Origin: Armigeres subalbatus
Lineage: Eukaryota; Arthropoda; Insecta; Diptera; Culicidae
Assembly: GCF_024139115.2 (NCBI RefSeq)
Contig: NW_026943174.1
Coordinates: forward strand, 62,001 to 126,000
Direction of reading: 5' to 3'
DNA: 64,000 bases
How positions within the stretch are numbered: position 1 is the stretch's first letter; the number at the start of each line of letters is the position of its first letter. The notes under the pieces are model-generated. The model worked only from the letters and a program-made list of their open reading frames with translations, had not been told where the DNA came from and ran no database searches. The translations under genes and the position numbers were made by a program. Below are positions 23,994-36,303 of this stretch, one piece after another.

Positions 23994-24389
23994 TTGTTAT
24001 CTAAAGCTTCTCTAATATCATTTTCTATCTTAATGAGGGCAGTTACTGCTACATGTTTTCCGATAACCTGACTGAAGGGGCATAATAAATTATTCTGTTG
24101 TATGTAATGATTCAGCTGCTTCGATATAATCGACTCGAAGATTTTGAAAGAGCACAAAGTATGCTTATAGGACGATAATCTTTTCAGTTAAGGACTATCA
24201 ATCTTGCCAATTGGAATGATTTTCTATTTTCAATCCATGGGAAATTCAGAAGTTGTAATGCAGCAGTTAAATATATCAGTAATGTATGGTAGTACACCTA
24301 AAGATCCTTTCAAAATATTCAATGGAAAGAGGTCTATCCAACAGCATCACAGGAAGATAATACAAATTCCGACAGAACATCATCGTTCG

Positions 24390-24880
24390 TTATACCGCGG
24401 AAGGAGAAATTGGCATGCGGTTCACAGTGTCTTCATTTTGATTAAATGTAGAAGGAACAAAGTGTGATACAAAGAAACTGTTTATTCTTGCTGTAACGTC
24501 TCCTCCACCTACCCTGGTGTTGGTTTGTTTCAGTCCAAGTCTGTTAATATTTCTCCAAAGCTGTTTAGCAGGTAAGTCAACATTTAGCTGTGAGGTGAAA
24601 TACTCACGTTTTGTTCGTTTGACCTCCACATTGGCTAAGTTGCGAAGACGGTAAAATTCGTCCACTTCTGAGAGTTGTTCTTATCACGTTTCCAACATTC
24701 GTATGCATCAGAGCGGTTCTTGAAAATCTGTTTAATGTTATTTGTAATCCAAGGGTTATTTTGATCTTTGGTCACCTTCATCTTGAGGTGCATGTAGGTC
24801 GAGAACAGAGAAGAACAGATCATTGAAACAGCGGAGTTTGTCATTAACATTTGCAATTGAACACACTTCCAAAAGCACAA
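24390..24880 (-). pseudogene. LINE linker between endonuclease and RT
   Basis: Two minus-strand frames (24390-24665, 24635-24880). One has PWITNNIKQIFKNRSDAYECW and the next LWRNINRLGL and INSFFVSHF, the pattern of the stretch between endonuclease and RT in CR1/Jockey LINEs. The frames overlap, so one frameshift separates them. Confidence 0.65.
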
Positions 24881-25200
24881 CGTCGTAAATTATCAATGAA
24901 TTTGTTCATATCAATTTTATGATAATCGCGTGTCCAATAAATTTCGAGCTGGATTCTGTTATTTTTGAATTTATAGTCGACCAAGACAAAATCATGATCC
25001 TAATTCCGCCAACGGAAGATTGGTAAACATTTTTAATATTGGTACAGTTTCCTGTAAATAAGTCGATGAAGACAGATCCTGATTTGTGGCAAGTTGGAAA
25101 AGTATGATAAGCCTGAAGGATAGTGTATTTAGTTGATCAATGAACTGAGTTTGTATATTCGAATTTTGTTTAGATTTACATTGAAATCACCCATTATCAA

Positions 25201-26703
25201 AATATTTAACAAGTAGTTATGTGAAAGCACATAAATTTGAATTATTTTATACTTTTTCATTGAACCACAAGTTCGTTAACATTCTACTAGGTGGGATTGG
25301 CCGTACACCGAAGGTGGGTTCCTAAATTAGGTTTTAGAATGAATTACAATGAGGTTTGAGTTTCGTTTAATCAATTCACTTGAATTGATGGAAAGATTAA
25401 CAAATTCAATTTTGGACAAGAACTCTTGTTTAATCCACTTGCCTGCATATGGTAGGTTTACTAATAGTGAGCAATATTTTTAGAGAAGAAGGAGGATGTG
25501 TGGTGCATATTTGACTTAATGCTATTCAGCCCTATCCCTCATGTAATGAACCAACAACGCTATTTCAGAAGTTGGCAATACTGACACAATGTTGCCAACA
25601 TCTGCACCGTGTTGGCATCATTGCATCATCGACCAACGGTCGCTTCCTCTCAAGCGAACTCCATTCATTTCAGTTCACTTTCATCGGGAAGGTAAGAGTT
25701 CTCTCAACGAGTGATTCAGTGATCCAGCCAATGGTTTCCAGTACACCATTAATAGTGGCTTTCATCCGGAATTTACAGATATGCGTCTTCATCCCTGGAA
25801 CATAGCTCATGAAATACCTGGAACTATCATATTGGAATTCCTTGAGGGTTTTCGACAAAATCCCTGGAATACTCCCTTCAAATTCCATTCCGTTGGAATT
25901 CCTGAAACATTCCTCCGAAATCTCTGGTGGATTCCTTCATGATCCCTGGAGGCTCCCATCGGTATTCTGTCGAAATATCTAGAGATTCCCGTCGGATTCC
26001 TGGAACATTCCAGTCAGGATCCTTAAGGATTCTCATCAAATTCTTGGAAGATTCTGGGCGGAATCCATGGACAGTTGCACTATTTCTTTTTTCATTTGAG
26101 ATAGATAGAATATTTATGAAGTATGCAAATATATCCACTGCCTGACGCTAGTCGAGCGCAATTAAACATAGACTGTTAGTTGTTGCTCGTGCACACGTGC
26201 GTGTGAGAAAAGAGAATAATATGAATGAGTGTGATGGATCCGCAATTCCCTTAGGTGGTTGGACTGCATTTGTCACATAACTTGATGAGATGTTAAAATG
26301 ATCGAGAATTTTCAAAGAGGGTAAATTTCGAGAAAAATATGAAGGGCTACAGCCCCCTAGGCATCGGAGGTAGTTACATGCCCTTCTCAAACTATGACAT
26401 CCATAGTCAAGCACTTCAGATGGGCGCGTTTTATCCTGCATGCAGCGGTTTTATTGAAATGTGTGTTTTTCTTTGAAAAATGTAGTAAAGTTAAGTTTTC
26501 AGTAAGTTGGCACAAACTTTACTAATTTGTTTTTCAGACATGTGCAAAGATTATTGAAAAAATGTTTTTATCTTGTGGAAAATCCTTACGGGAACGGAAG
26601 CATAAATTTTATCAAAAGGCGGAAAAAACAAATTTATTTTTAAATTTTTTATTGTAGATGTCTTGACTATTATTTTTAATTTGTTGATCTAAAAACATGT
26701 TTG
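25201..26703. other. Unassigned sequence with a degenerate GGAATTCCT patch
   Basis: 25640-26080 is a degenerate, partly palindromic array of ATTCCTGGAA-like words. Frames on both strands are low-complexity. Nothing else recognised. Confidence 0.45.
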
Positions 26704-26711
26704 ACGTCAGC

Positions 26712-26988
26712 CCTCCTTACGTGCGGTAAGACGCGTGGCTACAAAGCAAGACCATGCTAGGGTGGCTGGGTTCGATTCCGGTGCCGGTCTAGGCAATTTT
26801 CGGATTGAATGTCTCGACTTCTCTGGGCATAAAAGTATCATTGTTAGCCTCATGATATACGAATGCAAAATGGTAACCTGGCTTAGAAACCTCACAGTTA
26901 ATAACTGTGGAAGTGCTTAATAACACTAAGCTGTGAGGCGGCTCTGTCCCAGTGTGGGGATGTAATGCCAATAAGAAGAATAAGAAGG
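26712..26988 (+). mobile_element. Feilai-type SINE (tRNA-derived)
   Basis: Contains a pol III A-box-like segment (GTGCGGTAAGACGCGTGGCT) and a B box (GGTTCGATTCC) about 45 bp on, then the body with CTCACAGTTAATAACTGTGG and GCTCTGTCCCAGTGTGGGGA. It ends in an AATAAGAAGAATAAGAAG tail. A 7-bp CGTCAGC flanks both sides (26705-26711, 26989-26995). The text fits the Feilai family of Aedes as I remember it. Confidence 0.85.
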
Positions 26989-26999
26989 CGTCAGCTGCC

Positions 27000-28542
27000 A
27001 TCGGTTTTGCAACTTAATTTAGCCTATCAACCCAGAAAAGTCAATGGCTCGTATTAGCTGACTGGCGCATTTTATACCTATTTCTCCTATTGCCCTCCGC
27101 TCGCTTTCAAATCGACTTCTATAAAAACATTCTTCATGCCTGCCGTATCCTAACGGAACTATCAATTCTATACTTTCGCATCTAAATCTATCATGAACAT
27201 GTACGTCTAAGTTTGGTAGATGATATTAGCATTTCCATATCATTGCATTCTTCATTGTTTATATACAAAAGTATGTATTGCCGATACAAACTACCTCAAT
27301 CAATCGAAATGAGTCGATCAATGTACAAAATTACGAAGTTAGCGTTCCCAAATCGAATGATATCACTGGGTATTTTCCACCTAATTAAACGAAATGTTTT
27401 GGCGTGGGTTAATTCAATTGGCAATAAATAACTTTTAGCATGGAAATTATCACAACAGCCTGGTACATAAATAAATTAGGCATGGGTGGCTCTTAAATGA
27501 GCTGACAATATTTTGGATACTGGTGGAATAGTCTAATTCAAATGTTTGACAGCCTCATTTCCCATCCAATTTAACCACACAAATAATGTCTGTAGCGACT
27601 TCATAAATTAATAAGACAATTACGACATAAAATTTAGAAAAAAATTGGTTACATTTCTGTCTTCTACAGCACTGCTATTGAAATCTGGCAGCATCCACGA
27701 GGCTCAACCACAATGTGAACCACATCGAAAAGGCCTCAAAATAAAATTAGCTTGGTAACTAATAAAGCAATTATCGTTGTCTACGACCGTGGCAAGCATT
27801 TCAACTAGCTGTTGTACATGTTGCAGCAATTATGTTGATAATTAACTGTACCTGCCATATCGAATGCGTCTACCGCCTTGTAGCAGCGATAGAAATACTC
27901 ACACAGTGTTAAATTACAATCTCTCGAAAACAAAAAACACAACAGCGAGATCCTATTTACATGTGCAAAGAGCAAGGCTTTAGATGATATCTTTCATCAA
28001 AAATATCTAGCTTCATTATTCTTGGAACCACACAATAAAGATGAGCAAAACAACTTTCCATCATCTTTATACACTTTCCAGATTAAAAATGCTTATCAAA
28101 AGTTTTAGGGATTTCACTTTAGGAAAGCTATGCAAATTATAGGAAAAACCCGACTTATCCACACAGCGGTGCTGTTGCCTGTCTCGTTCACTAAGAGAGA
28201 TAGCAAGCATATCAGAAAAGTGAAAATAGCATCGATAAGTAGATGGTCAAATTATTTCAATTTATTTTTGCTTATTAAAGCAGGAAAGTAGCATGTTGCG
28301 AGCAAGTTATATGTGTATATGTGCCGAAAAAGCGATTTTTCTCTTGTTATCTTGGCATAAATATTTTTACCATAACTTTTAGACCAAACGTAGTAGTTTC
28401 AATCGAATTATCTGGAATGAAAACCTAATATTCTTTTAAAATCTCTCTTATGTTGCCCTACGGCTTTGAACAGAATAGGGAATGAATTATTCCCTGAAAG
28501 AGCAACAAAGAATCAGTAACGCACTTTTACGGAACAAATATT
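27000..28542. other. Intergenic sequence
   Basis: 27090-27250 is the inverted partner of 19825-19965. The rest up to the cuticular gene is AT-rich and looks largely single-copy, with no gene supported. Confidence 0.4.
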
Positions 28543-28548
28543 TTTATT
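28543..28548 (-). terminator. Polyadenylation signal of the cuticular gene
   Basis: AATAAA on the minus strand, about 215 bases beyond the stop codon of the cuticular reading frame. Suitable spacing for a short 3' UTR. Confidence 0.55.
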
Positions 28549-28760
28549 ATTCACATAACAACAGCTCCCATTCAACTGTAGGAAACAGTTTTCTTTCATT
28601 TCCATTTGAAACACAGCACAGAATTAACAAAAAAAAAGATTTATGAATAAGAGCAGATCTCAAACGAATGAAGTCCACCTCAGCCATATTCCGAGTATTC
28701 TATAGAGCTAGAAAGTCTGAGCACTGGCGGTAATTATCGTTGATGGTTTCTTTGGCGAAT

Positions 28761-29280
28761 TTACCATCCGTGGAATCCTCCGTACTTGAGCACTGGGCAG
28801 GGGCAGCATGCACGTATGTGAGGCAGCATACTTAACTACTGGGGCCGGGCGTGAACCACTGGAGCAGGAGCGGCATTTCACCACTGGAGCAGCGCGTACT
28901 TAACAACTGGCGCGCAGAACCACCGGAGTGTACCTGGTGGATGGAGCGTAACTGGTCGCAGCCGGGACGGCAGCCTTCACGATGGTCGGAGCAGGAGCCA
29001 CGGCGTGGACCGCCGGAGCAGCGTGTACCACCGAAACCACCGGAGCCGGAGCGGCGTATTTCACCACAGGGGCCGGAGCGCAGGCAAACGACGAGAGCCA
29101 TGCCCAGCGAATCCATGACCGTCGAAACCATGGCCATCGAACCCATGACCGTCAAACCCGTCGAGGAATCCGGGAGCCGCACTGGCAGCGCGATGCAGGC
29201 AAAGATGATCTAAAAGTCGGATGAAGCTCTCAGCTTGAAAATCGACTCAATTCTAAACAGAAACTCACCAGGAATTTCAT
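28761..29280 (-). pseudogene. Cuticular protein gene (AAPA-repeat, low-complexity type), frameshifted
   Basis: Minus-strand gene with exon 1 ATG AAA TTC CTG (29269-29280), a 59-bp GT..AG intron (29210-29268), and exon 2 opening with a hydrophobic IIFACIAL, so the two exons together start a secretion signal. Further on, one frame reads APAPVVKYAAPAPVVSVVHA followed by VAPAPTIVKAAVPAATSY, and near the stop another frame reads VLKYGGFHGW. Ala-Ala-Pro repeats with VVKY are typical of alanine-rich cuticular proteins of insects (CPLCA-like), which are secreted into chitin-bearing cuticle. At least three frame changes prevent one continuous protein; two near 29180-29195 look like lost single G bases. 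It may be a pseudogene or an intact gene damaged by sequence errors. Confidence 0.75.
29210..29268 (-). other. Intron 1 of the cuticular gene
   Basis: Donor GTGAGT directly after the fourth codon and acceptor TTTTAG before ATCATC. The phase-0 split after four codons of the signal peptide is a common arrangement in insect cuticular genes. Confidence 0.65.
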
Positions 29281-29375
29281 TATGGCAAACTTAAAGTCAC
29301 TTAACTATGTATCACTAGACCTGAGACGATTTGAGATCACGAAAACCGGCTGATTAATTGGAAACACTCCAAACA

Positions 29376-29416
29376 CTAACTGCCATTAACCGATCGACCC
29401 GTGGCCTTATATACCC
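29376..29416 (-). promoter_or_regulatory. Core promoter of the cuticular gene
   Basis: A TATA box (GTATATAAGG on the minus strand, about 29406-29415) is followed about 30 bases downstream by GCAGTTAGT (29376-29384), close to the arthropod initiator. This predicts a ~100-base 5' UTR before the ATG at 29280. Confidence 0.6.
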
Positions 29417-30161
29417 TTTCGGTGGATGATCTCCACCATGAGAAATGTCGCACCACCGCAGGGACGCTCGTTCTGTGAAAGAGGGGTTGACACAAGTTCT
29501 AACTAGATCGCAGTGAACCAGCCAGCCAATCTGCTGCAGTCAGCCCTCGAAATGTCCTAATGTGATGAGCTATTCTTTTCCTCTTCGCCGGCCACGCGAT
29601 CGGTCACTGCGGATGATTGAACCAGTTTGTGCTCGTGCTCGAGCTTCTCAAAAGATGCAGTTCGGTACCAGCAGCAATAGCAGATTCATGCAGCCTCAAA
29701 TGCAGCGGCTGTTAGCCGCAGGAACTTATAAATAAATCATTGAGAAAATCCGCTGAAGACAGATCCGCTTTTTTGACCTAGTCACTGCAATACACCGCCG
29801 CGCCGGTGCAAGTGCATTGATGCGGTTGCGTGCTGCAGGCTGATGTTGATCTTTGACTCGTCCATCAACGCGCCTCCGCGCTATGACCGCTAGTTGGAGC
29901 AATTATTTAGGATTTTGCAGATCTTGTCGCGAATGCACACAATGCTAATCAGTGTTGATTATTTTATAATGATTCGGAACTTTTCGAAGGTGACCGACCT
30001 CAAAATACTTTATTGACTATTATAGACCCATTTCATTTTACCCATGTTTCATTTTACCAAGATGAAATTTGGCCTCGAAATAGGCTTTGATTATGTTACT
30101 TATTATTCGTAAATTAGCACTGCGTTTATTCCCTATGGCAGCAAAATATACTTTAGTAAAG
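29417..30161. other. Upstream region of the cuticular gene
   Basis: GC-rich compared with surroundings up to ~29900, then AT-rich. Nothing coding seen. It is the natural place for regulatory sites of the cuticular gene, but none is identified. Confidence 0.35.
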
Positions 30162-30184
30162 NNNNNNNNNNNNNNNNNNNNNNN
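30162..30184. other. Assembly gap (23 N)
   Basis: A run of N. The true length is unknown. Confidence 0.99.
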
Positions 30185-30251
30185 GTTATCACCAGTGTAA
30201 AGTACTTAATTCCGTTTAAATATTGAACTAAAAATTCAGAGTGCTTAAGTG

Positions 30252-30310
30252 TCCGCACTTCGAGTCGAAACGGTACTGACGTTTTTGTAGCTTTATCAGG
30301 GCGGAGATAG
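30252..30310. repeat. Fragment of the GGGTCATTCC element family
   Basis: Shares GTACTGACGTTTTTGTAGCT and TATCAGGGCGGAGATA with the arms at 46260-46300 and 10700. A short orphan piece close to the assembly gap. Confidence 0.55.
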
Positions 30311-31310
30311 AGGCAGTAGGGGAATATGAATATAGGGCAAATGAGCCACCTCATTTTGAGCTTATTGACAAGTTTTATCATGTAAAAGTTATATGATCTT
30401 TAGAGGATCCACGTATGCATCAAGGAAAACCACATTAAAATTCAATTCAAACATGAAAATACACTTGAAATGCAAATTTTTGCCGTATAGGAAAATTATT
30501 ATAAGATTTCAAGTTTATAAATAAGGTTTTGACACAAAACTGATAAAAATACAGGTAAAAAATACACCACAATCAAAAGATATATTAAAATTAAATATTG
30601 TGCACACGTGTTTATATTGATACAAATCTGAATTTATCATAAAACTTTTTTTTCCCAAAACAAGTCTCATGGGCAATATGGGCATACCTGCATAGAATAA
30701 GATATCTGGCCTCAAATGCGAACAAGTTCAAATTTCAGTAGTCAAACAAGAATATTATCATATATGTAAGATTCATTACGGAAAATTACAACAGCGCATA
30801 GAAACAGAAACGATTAATCCACCTAGCGGTGATGGGCCTTTCGCGCAAAAGGTAATAATGTAGTCTTTACGCTTACAATCGATGATGCTAAAAAACAAAA
30901 CAGTTACACGTCTATGTTATGATAGAAAATTTACACTATAGACGACAGATGGCTGCTAAAATTTCTCGAATTTCTATGTTCGAATTTTGACTTTCGGACA
31001 ATTTCATAGTACTATGAAACTGAACGAAGAACATTTACGCCTAAATGCGTGCAACACAAGCATCTTTATAGTACGATGAAACTCTTAATGGGAAGCCACG
31101 GATAAATTAAAATTCTAGATGCAAGGCATTTTCATAACACATTATTGTTCTTGTGACTGTCTCATCATTTTAATATTATCTATTTTTGCAATTCTAATTA
31201 TGAAATTCAATATGATCAACAGCGTTTTGTTCTGTGATGCAACTTGTTGCAAGAAAATCAGTTAAGAGTTTCTATGTGAAAATTTGGCTAATGTTTTTAT
31301 GGCATTTTGT

Positions 31311-31345
31311 GACACACACACACGCACACATACACACACACACTA
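31311..31345. repeat. CA microsatellite
   Basis: An interrupted (CA)n run of about 35 bp. Confidence 0.9.
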
Positions 31346-31659
31346 GACCGTGCGCCGAAGATTTGTAAAAAGGGAAGGCCATTTTTACACCGGCGGGGCG
31401 GCGTCAGTCACGCCTTAAGCAATGTTCAGGCGTGAATCGGCGTGAAGAATTTTGAGCTGAGAAAAAAATCACAGCAAGGCATACATTTGTTCGTTATGAA
31501 TTTTAAGGTTTTGTCAATTGCTAGCTACAGTCAGACTTATGGGGGAAATATCCTAATAGCTATAGCTTGTATGTCCACAGAAAAAGCGTACATTACATCA
31601 TCCACTGGAAATTTCGCATCTCAGCACATGAGTTCATTGGAAAGTACTTGGATATAAAT

Positions 31660-34400
31660 CCAGAAATTTGTGTGGAAATTCTCAAGATATTCCCAGAAAA
31701 TTCGAGAAAGGAATTCTAAGAAGAATTCAGAATTTACTTAATGAATTCTTCAGAACTTCCACCAACAATTCCTTGAAAATCTTTTTCCGAAATTCTTCAA
31801 AAGATCCTTCTGAATTTCCTTCTACTTTAGGAATTGCTTGAAATTCTTTACAGAGTCTTTGGGAATTTCTTAGTAATTCATTCAAAATATTCTTAAGGAT
31901 TTCTTTAAAATTCCTTTAAGAATTCCTAGAAAATACCCAAGAAAATCCTTCCAAAAGTTCTATAAGAATAACTATACGGACACTGTTTCAGCAATACATT
32001 CACATCCATTTAGGAGAAAACCTTCGGAATTTGATTTAGTAGGGGAATGACGGCTTTGCCAGGTTTTGTTCTATTATTGGCAGGGTTTTTATGATCGATA
32101 TGCTCAAATTTGGCTAAACATTCTTGTATATCAAAGATATTTGCAATTTCATAAATTTGGTCGACAAAACCTTCCATGCTGTCTTTCCCCTATTTTTTAG
32201 AAATTTCTTTGAAATTTCTAAAAGAAAATCTTCCAGTAATTCCACAAAAAATCTTCGAACTCTAGGAATATATTTTGGTACTTTCGAAATTTCTTGAAAT
32301 TTATTTAGAACTTTCTTCAGGTTCAAGACTTCTTCCGAATTTCTTATAGTAATCCTTCGGACATTCCTCCGGATATTCCTTCAGCAACTCTTCCAGAAAT
32401 TCCTGTAGACCTTCAAAAATTTCTTTAATTACTTTAAGAATTTTTCGAATCTTCAGAAATTCTATTGGAAAATCTTCGAAATTTCCTCATTTTTTAACCA
32501 CTGTTCATGTGTTTTTTTAATTGAAAATATGTTTAATTAAATAGCTTTAGATTTTTTTTCGAAATTTGATTAGAAATTTCTCCAAATTCGTATTCTTCGA
32601 ACTATTCCTGCAGTAATTTTGTATAAACCATACATACTGAAGGAATTTTCTAAGACCTCTAAAAGAATTTCTGAAAATATTACAAATGCTCTTCCGGAGG
32701 GATTTGAAGAAATCTCTTGATGAATGTCCAAATTATTTCCTGGTGGCTTTTCTAAAGAGATTTTCAAGAAATTCCTAGATGAATTGCTACTCAATTGTTG
32801 AAGGAATAACCGAAAAGAACCTGAAAAGATTTTCGAACAGGATTTTAAATGAGTTTCTAAAGGAATATTCGAAGGAATTTTAAATGGATTTTCCAAACAG
32901 CCATTGAATGTATATAGAAAATTTTATTTTCTCCAGGAACTTTAAAAATCCAGATAGTAGTAGTAAAAAACCTAGTTTTACTCAGAAGCAAAACTACGCC
33001 AAAAAAAACTCTTAAAATATTGTGATTGGTGGATATTCGAATATTCTCAAGAATTCCTGGAACTTAATCCAGGAGATCCATCGAAAATTTCTAATTTTTT
33101 TGTTGATGTAAAACCTTAAATAATTCTTTAGAAATTAATTAAGGAATTTATTCTGGTGTCATCACAGTTAATTCTAGTATACCTTCAAAATTTCGTCAGG
33201 AATTGATCGAATTTCTCCAGGAATTCCTTTAAAAACCTCACAAATGAAACCAATTTTTCTGAGATTCTTCAAAAACTCTGCCTAATATTAATTCAACCAT
33301 CATGAATTCTTCAGAAATTCTTTTGGAATACCTTGAAAATTTCTATCCATGTAGATGGGCACTCCCTCAGCCGTAATGGATGACGCGCCTTTCTCAAGAA
33401 AGCCATTTCTTCAAAAGCTAAAAGATTTGAATCTATTTATTAGTCTATTGGATTTAGGGAGAAGGCAGAGCACTGAATCCTACCCAACATGTGCGACATC
33501 TGGATTTGGTTCTAAACTGTAAACAACAGTGTTAATTCTCTATCACTTTTTTTGTTATGGCGAGGCAATTTTATGCACACTTTTGCTTTCGATATTTTAT
33601 CAAAATTAAACATTCAACTCGCAGCAATATAACGATGAGATATGCTTGAGATACCGCTTGATTAGAGGGACTCGAAAAAAGAATTTCAGTAATTCAACTG
33701 AATATAAAATGTTCACATTAACGATTGTGTCCTAACACCGGTTCTAAGCTTCGATGCAGAGAACACGAGCTTTGTTCGCCAGTGACAAGCGTATGAGGCC
33801 CTTGGTGATTCATAACAGTGAGATTCTTCATCGGGCTTCGCGCAAGTGTCTCTGCTTACGGGCCTACCACCTCCGTTTTTTGCCCTTCACACAGCAGTGC
33901 ATTTAAAGCATAATGGTACTTTAATTGAATTCGACTGTAGATGAAGCTCAGCAGAGCAAGACTCAAGTCAGGATGGTGGCTAACTACATAACATACATAC
34001 CAACAACCAACAAAGTTCTTTTCTAAATTATTTTAACAATTCCACTGGAATTTTTCCGTAAGACATTCCATTCCCTTGAAATTCATCTAGTGGTTCTTTA
34101 GGAATTTCCTCCGCCATTTCCTTCAAAATTTAGGACAAATTTTCAGATATCTCGTACGAATTCCTAGAGAGATTTCCAAAAGAACTCCTGAAGGAACTGC
34201 CGATAGCTTAAATTTCTTAAAGAATTTCTTAAAAATTCCTCCAAGAATTCCTTCGAATTTTCTCCAGGATTCCTTCAGAAAATCTTCCAGACGGAGATAA
34301 TTCAGAAATTCCTCAAGACTTCAGGAATTTTCTTCAGGTACTCTTCAGAACTTCCTCCAGGACTTTTCGTACATTATTTCAGGAAAACCAAGAATTCTTT
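31660..34400. repeat. Degenerate GAATTCCT-rich repeat field
   Basis: Much of 31660-33350 and 34020-34400 consists of diverged copies of words like GAATTCCTNNAGAAATTC, partly self-complementary. Frames over it are low-complexity. 33360-34010 between the two blocks is unassigned. No gene. Confidence 0.6.
32042..32190. mobile_element. 149-bp MITE (GGGGAATGACGGC)
   Basis: Left end GGGGAATGACGGCTTTGCCA and right end, inverted, GGGGAAAGACAGCATGGAAG. TA lies outside both ends (32040-32041, 32191-32192). The left half recurs at about 59453-59505. Confidence 0.65.
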
Positions 34401-34567
34401 GGGAATTGTTTATCAAAATAAATCGAAACCGTTATTTTAAGAACAATTCTGACTAATTAAGCACAAGGAGAGTGAAGAAATGTTCAATTTGGTGGGTGAC
34501 GTACCTCATCGTGCTCCAACTTCAGAACCCATGTTACCATGATTGCATCTGTAGCCAAGAAAGGGTT

Positions 34568-34620
34568 CCTCCTTACCGTGCGGTAAGACGCGCGGCTACA
34601 ACGCAAGACCATGCTAGCAC
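34568..34620 (+). mobile_element. Feilai-type SINE, 5' fragment
   Basis: CCGTGCGGTAAGACGCGCGG and CAAGACCATGCTAG match the first ~50 bp of the SINE at 26712. The rest is missing. Confidence 0.75.
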
Positions 34621-34881
34621 ACAACCGAAACTAAGCACATCGATACTTAAGAATTAGAAATTTTTCAATGAAAACCCAATTTATTTGGATTGATAAACAG
34701 AACGTTTGAGATTCCTGTTGTATTGCATATTGTGCCTTGCAACGAAATGACAACTTCCGTGATCATTTTTCAATGCTTCCACAGACCTAAACAAAATTGC
34801 AGTACAAATTGCAGGTGCTATACAAGCATTCACCGCTACAAACCACCACGTGGCGGTCAAATTTTCAAAATTATCAAAGTA

Positions 34882-35107
34882 CCGTCGTGTGGGGCTTCTT
34901 TTGACAAATCAGGGGCTACTTTGGACATTTTAAAACAAGAATTATAACGAAAATTACTATAAAATTGTCATTATCACAAATTGGGTGTCTTGTTGATAGT
35001 TAGATGGCAAGTTTCTGTTTCAAATTTGGTATTTTTTTCGTTTTTTTATTTCAAAAAATCAAAAATCCAAAGTAGCCCCCGGAGTCAAAAGAAGCCCCTC
35101 ACGACGG
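34882..35107. mobile_element. 226-bp MITE (CCGTCGTGTGGGGC)
   Basis: Ends CCGTCGTGTGGGGCTTCTTT and, inverted, CCGTCGTGAGGGGCTTCTTT; arms ~45 bp. TA outside both ends (34880-34881, 35108-35109). No coding sequence. Confidence 0.85.
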
Positions 35108-35215
35108 TAGGTAGCTTTTTTGCTGCAGGTATGTTTTTCTTAGGCGACTATCTGGCGATTATTTTTGTCAGCGACGAAAAATTTGCGGATGAGTAGATTT
35201 CTTTATGCTGGGTAC

Positions 35216-35300
35216 TATACTGCCGCTAACCGCAAGTCAGACTTATCTGTATATGGCGCCCATATACAGATAAGTCTGACTTGCGGTTAGCGGCAGTATA
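35216..35300. mobile_element. Perfect 41-bp-arm palindrome
   Basis: Arms 35216-35256 and 35260-35300 are perfect inverse copies with a 3-base spacer (CGC). Both ends finish in TA, so it reads as a minimal MITE with TA target duplication, starting ACTGCCGCTAACCGCAAG or just inside. Confidence 0.85.
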
Positions 35301-35917
35301 TCCCTACCCTAGTTCTCCATTCAAAATTTGGTTTAGGATTGTTTAACTACGTTTCACCTTTTTTTGGTCACGTACACTAATTTCGTAAGCAATTTTTCTG
35401 GGTTTTTCAACCCTCCCTCCCCCATGTAAGATTCTTCCCATACAAATCATTTTTTATGTATATGGAGCGTAAGAAAATTGCAGACCCCCTCCCCCCATAA
35501 GTGCTTACGTAATTAGTGTACGACCCCTAACTAGAAATAAAAATCACCGTTTCGTCGCTTCTGGATTGAGAATGCCACAGTTTGCATGCAAATCAATTAG
35601 AGTTTCCATCCCGGGAATTAGGAAAATCAAGATTTCCCGATTCCCGGGATATGATTTTTGAAATCCCGGCTTACTAATAGTGTTTATGCTCACAATTTTT
35701 ATTTACACTGAACGCCCAACCCCAAGGGGAACTTCCGCACAAAGATAACATAAGACTAGAGTTTTCTTTACCCTATGGCGGTCTACTGACTGATACTTCT
35801 GCCAGCAACTGCAGCTCTCTTATATTTAAACATGAAGTATCTACAATATATCGCTAGCTAGCAATATTCCTTGATATTACAAAAGAGCAGATACATCTAA
35901 CTGGCGCATTATTCCTA

Positions 35918-36022
35918 CCGCCATCGGGGGTGACAATGGGTCTGGGGGTGAGAATGGGTCATCGCCCTCACCGGCAGACTGGAGGTCGAAGAGCAATATC
36001 GTTCAAAAACCCCCGACGACGG
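35918..36022. mobile_element. 105-bp MITE (CCGYCRTCGGGGG)
   Basis: Left end CCGCCATCGGGGGTGACAAT, right end inverted CCGTCGTCGGGGG; TA outside both ends (35916-35917, 36023-36024). Related to the copy at 36984-37176. Confidence 0.75.
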
Positions 36023-36303
36023 TACTTATCTTCCGTCTACAACGAGGAGTCGCACACTATCCGATTTAATTTCTGCATTTCTCTACACAGCCTGAAATAT
36101 TTTGTAAATCTACATTCATTTTGATGCACATATTTGGAGCATAAAAAGGATGCAAAAATAAACATTTTAATTTTTAATCCTCATTGATTGATGTGAAAAT
36201 AGTTTTAATACATCAAATAAAGTTTATATTTGCATTTCTATTTTATTTTATTTTGCGATTCTATTTTAAGCGTAATTTAATTTTTCATTACATAGTGTGC
36301 ACG

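Larger units (their letters stand above)
22797..25200 (-). mobile_element. Decayed CR1/Jockey-group LINE
   Basis: Minus-strand LINE remnant. The 3' tail is the TTTATTTATTTATT run at 22797-22830 (TAAA-type tail in sense). Moving left to right on the plus strand are the C-terminal domain, the RT and then part of the endonuclease with SDHDFVLVDYKF at about 24990. Frames are broken many times. The exact clade (CR1, Kiri or Jockey) is not settled. Confidence 0.7.

Noticed and set aside
28832..29224. Long frames of 80-120 residues on both strands at the cuticular gene
   Set aside because: They are off-frame readings of GC-rich Ala/Pro repeats; the AAPA frame fits a known protein type.
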